In this document: one piece after another, positions 55,739 to 64,000 of the stretch
How positions within the stretch are numbered: the first letter of the stretch is position 1
How the letters are laid out: each line of letters starts with the position of its first letter
Assembly (NCBI RefSeq): GCF_002814235.1
Contig: NZ_PHSU01000038.1
Coordinates: 1 to 64,000, forward strand
Length of the DNA: 64,000 nt
Direction of reading: 5' to 3'
Origin: Pseudomonas sp. QS1027
GTDB taxonomy: Bacteria > Pseudomonadota > Gammaproteobacteria > Pseudomonadales > Pseudomonadaceae
The notes under the pieces: generated by a model
What the model was told of the DNA's origin: nothing
What the model saw: the letters and a program-made list of their open reading frames with translations, nothing else
Database searches by the model: none
Translations under genes and position numbers: made by a program

Positions 55739-56482
55739 GTGTCCAATGCCCCAAGCGCGGAAGATGCTCCGCAGCCACCCAAGGTGCTTAGCACGCCTCT
55801 GGAGATTTCCGCCAATTTGCGGATGCTGCAGGAAAGTCACGACCCGCTGATCATCACCTTTCATGAGCGCAGCCAGCGTTTCCAGAGCTTTGTGATCAAT
55901 GTCGACCGCGAAGCCGGCACCCTGGCCCTCGACGAAATGATGCCGCGCGACGGCGAGCGCTTCCTGTTGGCCGGCGAACCCTTCCGGGTCGAAGGCTTCC
56001 ATGAAGGTGTGCGAATCGCCTGGGAACAGCCGCAACCGATGACCATAGACGAGACCAACGGTTGCTACCGTGGCTCGATGCCCGATGAAGTGGTCTATCA
56101 CCAACGTCGCAATGCCTTCCGTGCCGCCCTGAAGCTGGCCGCGCTGGTCAATGTCGAGCTGGGCGGCGAGAAGCTCAAGGCGCCGTTGACCGGCAAGCTG
56201 CTGGACATCTCCGCCACCGGTTGCAAACTGCGCTTCGACGGCGATATTTCCGACCGACTGCAACTGGGCCAGGTCTACGAGCGCTTTATTGCCGCCCTGC
56301 CCTTCGGCCCGATGACCGCCCCCGTGGAACTGCGTCACCTGCACTTCGAGGAAAGGATCAACACCACCTTCGCCGGCGTGCGCTTCCACAACATGAGCGG
56401 TCTGGTCCAGCGCCAGGTCGAGCGTTTCGTCTATCAGCTGCAGCGTGAAGCGCGGCGCTTCGACAAAGACGACGACTTCTGA
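55739..56482 (+). CDS. flgZ: YcgR/FlgZ-type c-di-GMP-binding PilZ protein
   Basis: 247 residues from a GTG. The N-terminal YcgR domain (about 15-125) is followed by PilZ with QRRNAFRAALKLAAL (the RxxxR c-di-GMP-binding segment) and LLDISATGCKLRF (the D/NxSxxG motif). It acts as a flagellar brake on c-di-GMP binding; in pseudomonads it is called FlgZ and lies beside flgN. It ends at a bidirectional terminator. Confidence 0.92.
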   Translation: MSNAPSAEDAPQPPKVLSTPLEISANLRMLQESHDPLIITFHERSQRFQSFVINVDREAGTLALDEMMPRDGERFLLAGEPFRVEGFHEGVRIAWEQPQPMTIDETNGCYRGSMPDEVVYHQRRNAFRAALKLAALVNVELGGEKLKAPLTGKLLDISATGCKLRFDGDISDRLQLGQVYERFIAALPFGPMTAPVELRHLHFEERINTTFAGVRFHNMSGLVQRQVERFVYQLQREARRFDKDDDF

Positions 56483-56497
56483 TCCAGCAGTCGCCAT

Positions 56498-56534
56498 AAA
56501 AAACGGGCCACCCTCATCAGGTGGCCCGTTTTTT
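56498..56534. terminator. Bidirectional terminator between flgZ and the MFS gene
   Basis: AAAAAACGGGCCACC / GGTGGCCCGTTTTTT has a 7-nt loop; T-runs occur on both strands. It serves flgZ (rightward) and the MFS gene (leftward), whose stops flank it closely. Confidence 0.93.
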
Positions 56535-56547
56535 TATGCTCGACGCC

Positions 56548-57888
56548 TCAGTTGCTCGACTTGTGCGCCGGCTCAGGATCCGACTCATCCACCTCGGGCA
56601 CGGCCTCAGCCTCGGGGGGTGTCGGCACGACACTGTCACACATCTGATCCAGCACGATCTGCTCATCGACCCGCGGATCCAGCGCCGCGCCCAAGGGCGA
56701 CATGGCTTCCGGCATGACCACGTGTTGCAGCGGCGCATCCTCGACCTGATGCAGGTTGGTCACCGCCTTCGGCCGGATCCGCCACACCAGCATCAAGGCG
56801 AAGAAGCTGAAGAACGCATAGAGCATATGGCTGCCAAACAGCTTCATCAGTACGCCGGCCACCAGGGGGCCGATACTCGCGCCGATGCCATAGGTCATCA
56901 GCAGCATGGCCGTCAGCGAAACCCGGCGATCGCCCTCGATATGATCGTTGGAAAAAGCCACCGCCAGCGGATACAGGCAGAACTGCAGCAAGGACACCAT
57001 GAAACCAGAGGCGAACAGTACCTCCAGTGGCGCATGGGACATGATTGCCAGCGGCAATGAGGCCAATGCCAGCAAGAAGGCAATGCTGCGAATCAGCACC
57101 GCCCGGTCATAGCGATCCGAGATCCAGCCCAGCGGCCACTGCACCAGGAAGCCGGCAAAAATGCAGCAGCCCATGAACAGACCCACCTGCTCGGTGGTAA
57201 GTCCCTGCTGGGACGCATACAAGGGGGCCAGACCGTAAAAGGAACCGACGATGATCCCGGCGCCAAGAACCGTGGTCAGCGACTGCGGCACCCGCTTCAT
57301 GAAAAAGCGCGGTTCCAGCGGTGCCGGATGCAACGGTGCCGGGTGAATCCGCCGGGTCATCGCCACCGGCACCAGGCACAGGGCAAAGCACATCGCCACC
57401 GCCATCAGCAGTTCCAGGCCCAGGGCCGGGTGCAGGACCAGGATCATCTGCCCGAGGATCAGACCCAGGTAAGAGGCAATCATGTAGCCACTGAAGACCA
57501 CGCCACGCTGCTTGGCTTCCGCCTGTTCGTTGAGCCAGCTCTCGATGACCATGTACTGGCACATCATCCCCAGGCCCACGATCATCCGCAGGAACAGCCA
57601 GGCCGGCAGCCAGTCGATCAGGCCGTGGCCGAGCACCGCCGCACCGACAATACCGGCACAGGTGGCATAGGCGCGGATATGGCCGACCCGGGCAATCAAC
57701 CGGTGGCCGATCTTGCCGCCCAGCACCAGGCCGAAGTAGTTGGCGGCCATCAAGGCGCCCACCCACAGGCTGTCGACATGCTCGGCGGCCAGGCGCAGGG
57801 CCAGGTAGGTACTCAGAAGGCCAGAGCCGATCAACATCATCAGCGAGGCGAAATACAGCGCTCGAAAGGGTTTCCAGATTTGGCGCAT
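56548..57888 (-). CDS. Major facilitator superfamily transporter
   Basis: 446 residues with twelve hydrophobic segments. The loop 2-3 motif is GGKIGHRLIARVGH, and the repeated one in the second half is GWISDRYDRAVLI, both forms of the MFS G-x-x-x-D-R motif. A ~60-residue acidic, proline-rich C-terminal tail (DESDPEPAHKSSN) extends beyond the last helix. The relatives are YcaD/UMF1-like. The substrate is not evident, and neighbours do not reveal it. Confidence 0.88.
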   Translation of the reverse strand: MRQIWKPFRALYFASLMMLIGSGLLSTYLALRLAAEHVDSLWVGALMAANYFGLVLGGKIGHRLIARVGHIRAYATCAGIVGAAVLGHGLIDWLPAWLFLRMIVGLGMMCQYMVIESWLNEQAEAKQRGVVFSGYMIASYLGLILGQMILVLHPALGLELLMAVAMCFALCLVPVAMTRRIHPAPLHPAPLEPRFFMKRVPQSLTTVLGAGIIVGSFYGLAPLYASQQGLTTEQVGLFMGCCIFAGFLVQWPLGWISDRYDRAVLIRSIAFLLALASLPLAIMSHAPLEVLFASGFMVSLLQFCLYPLAVAFSNDHIEGDRRVSLTAMLLMTYGIGASIGPLVAGVLMKLFGSHMLYAFFSFFALMLVWRIRPKAVTNLHQVEDAPLQHVVMPEAMSPLGAALDPRVDEQIVLDQMCDSVVPTPPEAEAVPEVDESDPEPAHKSSN

Positions 57889-57960
57889 CGGCGTTCCGAG
57901 CGGCTCCTTGAATGGGGTATCGGGCTATCCGACAAGATAGCCCGAACGGGACGGCTACAG

Positions 57961-59304
57961 CTATGCCTGAGAGGCCAGAACACGACGTTCCCAGGGGGTA
58001 ATTTCATCCAGGAAACTGGTCAGCTCCATGCTCTTGGAAGCGATATAGCCTTCGATGAACACGCTGCCGAACAGCTCCCTGGCCAATGGACTACGTTTCA
58101 GACGCTCGAGCGCGGCATGCAAGGTACATGGCAACGACAAAGAATCCGGAACTTCGAATTCGCCCTGGATCGCCGGCGTCGGTTCAAGCTCGTGCTCGAT
58201 CCCATGCAGGCCCGCCGCCAGACTCGCGGCAATCGCCAGATAGGGGTTGGCATCGGCCCCTGGCAGACGGTTTTCCACCCGCCGTGCCACCGGCGCGCTG
58301 GCCGGAATGCGCAGACCGGCCGAGCGGTTGTCATGGGACCAGCAGGCATTGTTCGGCGAAGCAAAGGGATGGCACAGCCGCTGGTAGGAATTCACGTTCG
58401 GTGCGAACAGCGCGGTGAAGTCCGCCAGGCAGGCCTGCTGCCCGCCGATGAAATGCCGGAACGTCGCCGTCGGCTCACCGTTGGCATCGCTGAATACATT
58501 GCGCCCACCGTCGGCCTGCACCACGCTCTGGTGGATATGCATGGAACTGCCAGGGGTATGAGCCAGCGGCTTGGCCATGCAGACCACGGTCAGGCCGTGC
58601 TTGAGGGCGACTTCCTTGAGCAGGTGCTTGAACAGGAAAGTCTGGTCGGCCAGCAGCAGCGGATCGCCATGCAGCAGGTTGATCTCGAACTGGCTGACGC
58701 CCATTTCGTGCATGAAGGTATCCCGGGGCAATCCCAGGGCGGCCATGCATTCGTAGACTTCGCTGAAGAAGGGGCGCAGACCGTTGTTGGAGCTGACGCT
58801 GAACGCCGAATGGCCTTCCTCGCGACGACCGTCCAGGCCCACCGGCGGCAGGAACGCCTGGGTCGGGTCCGGGTTCGGGGCAAAGACGAAGAATTCCAGC
58901 TCGGTCGCGACCACCGGCGCCAGACCACGAGCCGCGTAACGCGCAATCACCGCCTTGAGCTGGCCACGGGTCGACAGGCTGGAGCTTTCGCCGCTCAGCT
59001 CGTCCGCATCGCAGATGGCCAGGGCACGCGGTTGCCGGCTCCAGGGCAGGCGGTGAATCTGCTGGGGATCGGCGTTGAGCGCCAGGTCGCCGTCGTCACT
59101 GCCGTAGAAACGCGCTGGCGGATAACCACCCATGATGCATTGCAGCAAGACCCCACGGGCCATTTGCAGGCGCCGCCCTTCGAGGAAACCCTCGGCGGTC
59201 ATCACCTTGCCACGGGGTACGCCATTGAGGTCCGGGGTGACACACTCAATCTCATCAATGCCGGTCAGTCGCTGGGCGAGTGAACGCTGGCCATCGGTCG
59301 TCAT
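57961..59304 (-). CDS. Glutamine synthetase-family protein (PuuA/gamma-glutamylpolyamine synthetase-like)
   Basis: 447 residues, typical of the GlnA-III/PuuA type and shorter than GlnA (468). The metal- and ATP-binding motifs are present: VVATELEFFVF (Glu ligands), GVSQFEINL, HTPGSSMHIHQSV (His ligand) and NRSAGLRIPAS plus ARRVENRLPGADANPYLA. It probably attaches glutamate to an amine such as putrescine. Polyamine genes are not next to it, so the substrate is uncertain. It lies 131 nt after the small kinase on the same strand. Confidence 0.85.
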   Translation of the reverse strand: MTTDGQRSLAQRLTGIDEIECVTPDLNGVPRGKVMTAEGFLEGRRLQMARGVLLQCIMGGYPPARFYGSDDGDLALNADPQQIHRLPWSRQPRALAICDADELSGESSSLSTRGQLKAVIARYAARGLAPVVATELEFFVFAPNPDPTQAFLPPVGLDGRREEGHSAFSVSSNNGLRPFFSEVYECMAALGLPRDTFMHEMGVSQFEINLLHGDPLLLADQTFLFKHLLKEVALKHGLTVVCMAKPLAHTPGSSMHIHQSVVQADGGRNVFSDANGEPTATFRHFIGGQQACLADFTALFAPNVNSYQRLCHPFASPNNACWSHDNRSAGLRIPASAPVARRVENRLPGADANPYLAIAASLAAGLHGIEHELEPTPAIQGEFEVPDSLSLPCTLHAALERLKRSPLARELFGSVFIEGYIASKSMELTSFLDEITPWERRVLASQA

Positions 59305-59435
59305 GACTCAATCCTTGTTTTTGTACGGGCCGCTAACGGCGTCCTGTACAAAATACGCATCACCCGTTCAAGATTTCAAGCAGTGAATACAGAAAAGACT
59401 GACAGCACAATCAGGTGATGCCCTGGCGATTGCGC

Positions 59436-60128
59436 TCAAGGCAGATAAAGACTGAACAACGCCCCGCCCAAGGTTCCGCCATTGGCGATCTCGATCCGTC
59501 CGCGCACGCCGTTGCGCTCGTGCAGCCCGGCAATCCGCGCGGCGAAATACAGCCCCAGGCCGGTACTGCCGGTCGCCGGGTTGATGCCCTGGACATAATC
59601 GGCCTGGCGCTCGACCATCTGCTCCGGGTAACCGGGACCATCGTCATTGATGGTCAGTACCAGTTGCTCGCCCTCTTCGCGGACACTGATCAGCAGCGCA
59701 TGACAGGCATAACCGATGGCATTGGTGACGATATTGCCGACCACCGAACCGATCAGTTCCCGGTCGAAGAAGCCTAGCGGGCTGAAATCGCCGACCTCGC
59801 AACTGGCGACGATCCCGCGACTGCTCAGCAGCTCCTGGCGCCCGGCCAGTTGCGCCCCGATAAAGTCGTCCATCTCATGGTAATCCGGGCGCAGCGGCAA
59901 CTGGTTGACCCCCAGCTTGTACAGCCCGAGCAATTGCACCAGCATGGTATTGAGATGCGCGAACTCATACTCGATCACACTGTGCTCGGGGGTTTCGCGC
60001 TGGGCATCGGGCAAGCGCGCCAGCCACTGGCCATGGGCCTGCGTCAGCATCGCCAGGGAGTTCTTCATGTCATGTACGGTGGAGGCGATCACCGTGGAAA
60101 AATCCAGCCCCTCGTGAGTCTCACTCAT
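59436..60128 (-). CDS. Soluble histidine kinase without sensor domain
   Basis: 230 residues, no membrane segment. An N-terminal H-box-like motif, STVHDMKNSLAML, comes at residue about 18, so there is no separate sensor. The GHKL ATPase boxes are intact: NIVTNAIGYA, NDDGPGYP, GSTGLGLYFAARIA. It overlaps the preceding TPR response regulator by 4 nt (ATGA) and is likely its partner; the regulator would supply the input. It is a compact, unusual module whose signal is unknown. Confidence 0.82.
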   Translation of the reverse strand: MSETHEGLDFSTVIASTVHDMKNSLAMLTQAHGQWLARLPDAQRETPEHSVIEYEFAHLNTMLVQLLGLYKLGVNQLPLRPDYHEMDDFIGAQLAGRQELLSSRGIVASCEVGDFSPLGFFDRELIGSVVGNIVTNAIGYACHALLISVREEGEQLVLTINDDGPGYPEQMVERQADYVQGINPATGSTGLGLYFAARIAGLHERNGVRGRIEIANGGTLGGALFSLYLP

Positions 60129-61729
60129 TCGCCAAACGCCCGGGTGCGCAATTTCTGATACCTCTCATAACGGGGATCGCTGTCCGGCATCTTGCCGACC
60201 ATCTTCAGGCAGGCACGACACTCTTCGAGCACCGCCGCATCGCCGCCCTTCTGGGCAATGACGAGCAAGGCCTGGGCCGCGTTCAAGGCAATACTGATGT
60301 TCTTCGGTTGCAGCGCCAGGGCGCGACGGAACAGGTCCACGGCTTCTTCCAGGTTGCCGCCCTTGTAGCTGCGCACGCCCTGCACGTTGAGGTCAATGGC
60401 CGCCTTGCCGCCGCCCAGGATCTCCGGGTCGTCGGTCAGCTTGGCGATGCCTTTCATCACCGTCGGATCGTCGCCGTAGATTTCCACGCAGTTCTTCAGC
60501 ATCGAAGCCCCGGCATCGGCCTGGCCCAGTTGCTGCAGCTGCTTGGCCACCAACAGCGCGGCATCGGCGCTCATGAAGTTTTCCATGCCGTCCAGGCGCG
60601 ACATCGCCTGCTCGGTGAGCTTGTCGGCGGTCTCCGCATCGTTGAGCAGCAGGCTGGTGGCCTTCATCAAGCGCGCACGCACCTGCAAGCCCTGGTCGTT
60701 GGCGTTTTCCTTGGCGACCGCGCTCAGGGTCTGGTTGATCTCCAGACGGGTACGGGTGTCCAGTCCACGATCGCTGCCCTTGCTGATCAGCGCATGGGCC
60801 AGGCCGAGGTTGCTCTCGGGATCCTTGAAACGCGATTGCTCGCCCTGGTACACGGCCTGGCGATAAGCCCGGGAAGCACTTTCAAAATCTTCGTTGGCCA
60901 GGGCCAGCTTGCCGAGCATCGACTGCCGGCGCACCGCCAGCGGCGAGAGGCGTACAGCCTCTTCCAGCACGCTCTGTGCGCGTCGGGTATCGCCTTCCAG
61001 CACCAGCACCTCGGCCAGGCCGTCATAGAGCGCCGGCATCATCGGAAAGGCCTTGAGCGCGGTCTCATAGAGCGCCTTGGCCTGGGTGGTCTGGTTGCGC
61101 TTGAACAGCAACTGGCCCATGCGCGCATAAGCCCAGGGCAACGGACGGTCGGCGAGGATACCGGTGAGAAAACGCTCCAGGGGTTCGAACTGATTCAGGT
61201 TCCACATCGCGTCGGCGCGGTAGCGCAGGCACAACGGAGCGAAACGGCTGTCCTGCTGGGTCAGGCGGGTGCAGGCGGCCAGCACTTCGGCCGGCTTGTC
61301 GCGGTCCAGCGCCTCCATGATCGGCTTGAGCAGGTTCTTGCGCTGCACCAGTTTTTCCAGGCGCTGGGCCAGGCTGGCGCGGTTGAACGGCTTGGTCAGG
61401 TAGGCATCGGGTTCGTGTTCAAGGGCCGAGAGCACCATGGCCTGGCTGCTTTCGGCGGTGACCATGACAAACACGCTTTCATGGCTGATCAGCTTGTCGG
61501 TCATCAGGTCTTCAAGCACCTGCTGGCCGTTCTTCTTGCCGTCGCCCAGATGATAGTCATGCAGCACGAAATCGTAGCGGCGCTGGGCACACATGCGCAA
61601 CGCCTGCTCCCCGGTGTCGGCGGTGTCCACTTCCTTGACCCCCAGTTCCCGCAGCATGGACCTGACTGAACTGCGGAAATCGGAGAAATCATCGACGATA
61701 AGAAAGTTTTTTTGGTGATACGCCAGCAT
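60125..61729 (-). CDS. Response regulator with C-terminal TPR repeats
   Basis: 534 residues from the ATG at 61729, supported by ACAGGA about eight bases upstream; the ATG five codons before is not preceded by one. The receiver has VDD (11-13) and VLHDYHLGDG (phosphoacceptor Asp near 57), ending in KPF (Lys near 107). The remainder is about 400 residues of tetratricopeptide repeats (AYARMGQLLFKRNQTTQAKALYETALKAFP, and further units to the C-terminus). No DNA-binding domain is present, so the output is through protein binding. It is paired with the soluble kinase by an ATGA overlap. Confidence 0.9.
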   Translation of the reverse strand: MLAYHQKNFLIVDDFSDFRSSVRSMLRELGVKEVDTADTGEQALRMCAQRRYDFVLHDYHLGDGKKNGQQVLEDLMTDKLISHESVFVMVTAESSQAMVLSALEHEPDAYLTKPFNRASLAQRLEKLVQRKNLLKPIMEALDRDKPAEVLAACTRLTQQDSRFAPLCLRYRADAMWNLNQFEPLERFLTGILADRPLPWAYARMGQLLFKRNQTTQAKALYETALKAFPMMPALYDGLAEVLVLEGDTRRAQSVLEEAVRLSPLAVRRQSMLGKLALANEDFESASRAYRQAVYQGEQSRFKDPESNLGLAHALISKGSDRGLDTRTRLEINQTLSAVAKENANDQGLQVRARLMKATSLLLNDAETADKLTEQAMSRLDGMENFMSADAALLVAKQLQQLGQADAGASMLKNCVEIYGDDPTVMKGIAKLTDDPEILGGGKAAIDLNVQGVRSYKGGNLEEAVDLFRRALALQPKNISIALNAAQALLVIAQKGGDAAVLEECRACLKMVGKMPDSDPRYERYQKLRTRAFGE

Positions 61730-62213
61730 CGAGATTCCTGTCATGGGAAATAGAAGATGAGCCCGTGGGCACTCACCAGAGCGGGTTCAGCTTCCCTGCC
61801 ACCTTCGCGCGCAGATAATAACTAACAGCATTTTGCCATCAAGCAACTTTACAGCATCGTACAAAATCCCAGGCAAAAAACGGCCTTTTGCCAAGCGTAG
61901 CGGCAAAAGTCATAGAGGCTTGATCAACCGTTTGAGGCATGCCCTCAGCCCACGGCAGGCGTCTCTCGGGATATCCCCATCAGGGTATCGTCAGATGCTG
62001 CGAAAACCTGAGAGTCGCCCTCCCTGTCCCGGTCATTTCAGCCGGTTCAGGCTAGGCACATTGCCAGCAAGGAGTGCAAATGAATGAATATTCATTGCAG
62101 GATATTACTAAAAATAACCTAACCGTCATCAGACAGAAATATTTCAGGAATTAAATCGTAACGTCTCTTTATAGGTGGGTCACTCCACTTAACCCCTTTC
62201 ATTGAGGTGTTTG
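61730..62213. other. Divergent intergenic region, TPR regulator / pstS
   Basis: 484 nt with no supported gene. The inverted repeat GGCAAAA-AACGGCC-TTTTGCC is at 61873-61893, and the perfect 14-bp palindrome AATGAATATTCATT at 62083-62096. The pstS promoter with a candidate Pho box lies near 62123-62156. Confidence 0.5.
62123..62156 (+). promoter_or_regulatory. Candidate Pho box and -10 of pstS
   Basis: CCGTCAT-N4-CAGAAAT (62123-62140) matches the Pho-box pattern CTGTCAT-N4-CTGTCAT at 10 of 14 positions, the first half well and the second poorly. TTAAAT (62151-62156) is suitably placed as a -10. PhoB control of pstS is general in pseudomonads. Confidence 0.45.
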
Positions 62214-63230
62214 ATGTTGCTGACTAAAAAAAGCCTGTCTGTCCTGCTGGCTTCCCTGTGCCTGAGCGGTGTGGCTCACGCGACCGATGTGACCGGCGCT
62301 GGCTCCAGCTTTGTCTATCCGGTGCTGTCCAAGTGGTCCCAGGACTACAGCAAAGACTCCAGCAATCGCATCAACTACCAGTCGATCGGCTCGGGGGGCG
62401 GTATTGCCCAGATCAAGGCGGCGACCGTGGACTTTGGCGCTTCCGACGCCCCGCTGTCGGCTGATGACCTCAAGGCCGGCGGCCTGGGTCAATTTCCCAG
62501 CGTGATTGGCGGCATCGTGCCGGTGATGAACATCGAAGGTATCGCGGCGGGCCAATTGAAGCTCGACGGCGAAACCCTGGCGAAAATCTTCCTGGGTGAA
62601 ATCACCGAGTGGACCGACCCGGCCATCGTCGCCCTGAACCCAGGCGTGAAACTGCCTGGCGGCAAAATCACCGTGGTGCACCGTTCTGACGGCTCGGGTA
62701 CCTCGTACAACTTCACCAACTACCTCGCCAAAGTGAGCGATGGCTGGAAATCCAAGATCGGTTTCGGTACCACCGTGCCTTGGCCGGTCGGTGTCGGCGG
62801 TAAAGGCAACGAAGGTGTCTCCGCCTACGTGAAGCAGATCAAGAACTCCATCGGTTATGTCGAGTACGCTTACGCCCTGCAGAACAAGATGACTCACGCG
62901 CAGCTGAAAAACGCCGCCGGCAAGTTCATCCAGCCTAACGCCAAAGCCTTTGCGGCCGCGGCCGACACTGCCGACTGGGCCAACGCCAAAGACTTCAACC
63001 TGATCATGACCAACGCTCCTGGCGATGGCGCATGGCCGATCACGGCGACCACCTGGATCATCATGTACAAACAGCCGAAGAACGCCGAGCAGAGCCAGGC
63101 CGCCTTCAACTTCTTCAAATGGTCGTTGGAAAAAGGCCAGCAACAGGCGTCGGCACTGGACTATGTCGCTTTGCCAGACTCCCTCGTCCAGCGGATCGAA
63201 GGCTACTGGAAGTCTGACTTCGCCCACTGA
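62214..63230 (+). CDS. pstS: Phosphate ABC transporter substrate-binding protein PstS
   Basis: 338 residues from the ATG at 62214 with TGAGGTG ahead; an in-frame TTG four codons earlier is less likely. A Sec signal peptide (KKSLSVLLASLCLSGVAHA) is followed by the phosphate-binding motifs TGAGSSFVYPVLSKW, GSGGGIAQI, DFGASDAPL and VVHRSDGSGTSYNFTNYL. It is the periplasmic phosphate receptor of the PstSCAB importer. It is followed by pstC, with a hairpin between them. Confidence 0.97.
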   Translation: MLLTKKSLSVLLASLCLSGVAHATDVTGAGSSFVYPVLSKWSQDYSKDSSNRINYQSIGSGGGIAQIKAATVDFGASDAPLSADDLKAGGLGQFPSVIGGIVPVMNIEGIAAGQLKLDGETLAKIFLGEITEWTDPAIVALNPGVKLPGGKITVVHRSDGSGTSYNFTNYLAKVSDGWKSKIGFGTTVPWPVGVGGKGNEGVSAYVKQIKNSIGYVEYAYALQNKMTHAQLKNAAGKFIQPNAKAFAAAADTADWANAKDFNLIMTNAPGDGAWPITATTWIIMYKQPKNAEQSQAAFNFFKWSLEKGQQQASALDYVALPDSLVQRIEGYWKSDFAH

Positions 63231-63259
63231 TCCAGCCAGCAATAGGCAATAGCTAAAAC

Positions 63260-63300
63260 ACCCCTTCCTCAGGCAGGTTTTGCCGAGCGAAGGGGTTTGT
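63260..63300 (+). terminator. Hairpin between pstS and pstC (attenuating terminator)
   Basis: CCCCTTC (63261-63267) and GAAGGGG (63289-63295) form a 7-bp stem with an inner small stem, followed by TTTGTTTG. Such a leaky terminator would give more pstS than pstC mRNA, as commonly seen in binding-protein operons. Confidence 0.6.
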
Positions 63301-63317
63301 TTGTGAGCAGACTTCTG

Positions 63318-64000
63318 ATGAACGACATAGTGCAACCTCCGACCATGACCATTTACGCTGGCGAAGTGGCGAGTGATGCGCGTGCGACTCGCGATCATCG
63401 TCATGATCTCTGGTTCAAGCGCTCGATGATGGGCGCGGCGATGCTGGTGCTGTTTCTCCTGGCGAGCATCGCGGCATCGACACTCTGGGGCGGCAGTCTT
63501 GCGCTCAAGACCTTCGGTTTCGGTTTTCTGACCAGCACCGATTGGGATGCGGTCAATAACCACTTTGGTGCCCTCGTACCGATTTACGGCACCCTGGTCA
63601 CGTCTTTCCTGGCGCTGCTGATTGCGGTTCCCGTCAGCTTCGGCATTGCGATTTTCCTGACTGAGGTCGCGCCACCTTGGCTACGGATGCCCGTCGCCTC
63701 GGCGGTTGAATTGCTCGCGGGGATTCCATCGATTATCTACGGCATGTGGGGCCTGTTCGTATTCGGCCCGTTCATGGCCGAACACCTGTCTCCCTGGATC
63801 AACGACTACCTGGGCTCGCTGCCTTTGGTCGGTTCGCTGTTTCAAGGTCCGCCCCTGGGCATCGGCATGCTGACTGCCGGCATCGTCCTGGCAATCATGA
63901 TCATGCCCTTCATCACCTCGGTCATGCAGGAAGTGTTTCGCAGCGTTCCCACCCCACTCAAGGAGTCAGCCTACGCGCTAGGCGGCACGACCTGGGAAGT
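63318..64000 (+). CDS. pstC: Phosphate ABC transporter permease PstC (partial, runs off the window)
   Basis: The reading frame from the ATG at 63318 remains open to the window end (227 codons). It encodes MNDIVQPPTMTIYAG, a long N-terminal region with charged residues, a transmembrane helix AAMLVLFLLASIAASTLW, and LVTSFLALLIAVPVSFGIAIFLTE, then LLAGIPSIIYGMWGLF, a PstC signature, and SAYALGGTTWE, the start of the EAA loop. It forms the inner-membrane channel with PstA. The 3' part lies beyond this window. Confidence 0.93.
   Translation, partial: MNDIVQPPTMTIYAGEVASDARATRDHRHDLWFKRSMMGAAMLVLFLLASIAASTLWGGSLALKTFGFGFLTSTDWDAVNNHFGALVPIYGTLVTSFLALLIAVPVSFGIAIFLTEVAPPWLRMPVASAVELLAGIPSIIYGMWGLFVFGPFMAEHLSPWINDYLGSLPLVGSLFQGPPLGIGMLTAGIVLAIMIMPFITSVMQEVFRSVPTPLKESAYALGGTTWE

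Noticed and set aside
62199..63563. 454-codon minus-strand frame opposite pstS
   Set aside because: It covers a gene with a clear signal peptide and phosphate-binding motifs, and also runs through the pstS-pstC hairpin; it has no family features.

Overview
The window is a stretch of chromosome from a fluorescent-group Pseudomonas. Support for this comes from the gene set and order (cysM-rlmD-relA-mazG beside gacS and ldhA; phoPQ near dctA; flgBCDE-cheR-cheV-flgA-flgM-flgN-PilZ; pstS-pstC), the GC-rich codon use, and several copies of Pseudomonas-type REP/REPIN repeats. No rRNA, tRNA, CRISPR array or complete insertion sequence was seen.

Layout. Positions 1-18,500 (minus strand) hold a two-partner-secretion / contact-dependent inhibition (CDI) locus, the main accessory region: an outer-membrane TpsB/CdiB transporter, a giant TpsA/CdiA exoprotein now split by a one-base frameshift in a six-C tract, an immunity-like gene, and a small last gene. 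Positions 18,700-25,000 (minus) hold a yaiL-like gene, mazG, relA, rlmD and cysM: housekeeping, stringent response and nucleotide hygiene. Positions 25,250-35,150 hold gacS (global sensor kinase), ldhA, a zinc-ribbon unknown, a META/HslJ lipoprotein, a TlpA-like thioredoxin lipoprotein, arsC-wrbA-DUF2069, a glycosylase-like gene with ttcA, a Yip1-domain membrane protein and a SprT-like protein. Positions 35,290-39,420 hold a class III CoA-transferase, dctA under a clear sigma-54 promoter, and an AraC regulator. Positions 39,440-44,830 hold phoPQ, a phosphopantetheinyl transferase and an RstAB-like two-component system. Positions 44,830-48,480 hold nrdA behind a long, apparently complex promoter and leader. 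Positions 48,800-56,500 are a flagellar and chemotaxis block with visible sigma-54 and FliA promoters. Positions 56,500-64,000 hold an MFS transporter, a glutamine-synthetase-like enzyme, a soluble kinase paired with a TPR response regulator, then pstS and the start of pstC, which runs off the window.

The most unusual feature is the end of the CDI operon. The CdiA C-terminus carries a candidate D...DxK nuclease-like toxin domain. The next gene is a candidate immunity protein, coupled to cdiA through a ribosome-binding site on the cdiA stop codon. The last gene, coupled by an ATGA overlap, encodes a stand-alone 132-residue protein that aligns by eye along almost its whole length with the toxin domain but lacks the DxK acidic residue. 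It may be a catalytically dead toxin paralogue kept as a decoy or second antitoxin, or a decaying displaced toxin. Other notable observations are tandem candidate NrdR boxes plus a perfect DnaA box upstream of nrdA, a structured nrdA leader, paired palindromes upstream of the dctA sigma-54 promoter, and a flgA start codon so close to its sigma-54 promoter that the transcript would be almost leaderless.
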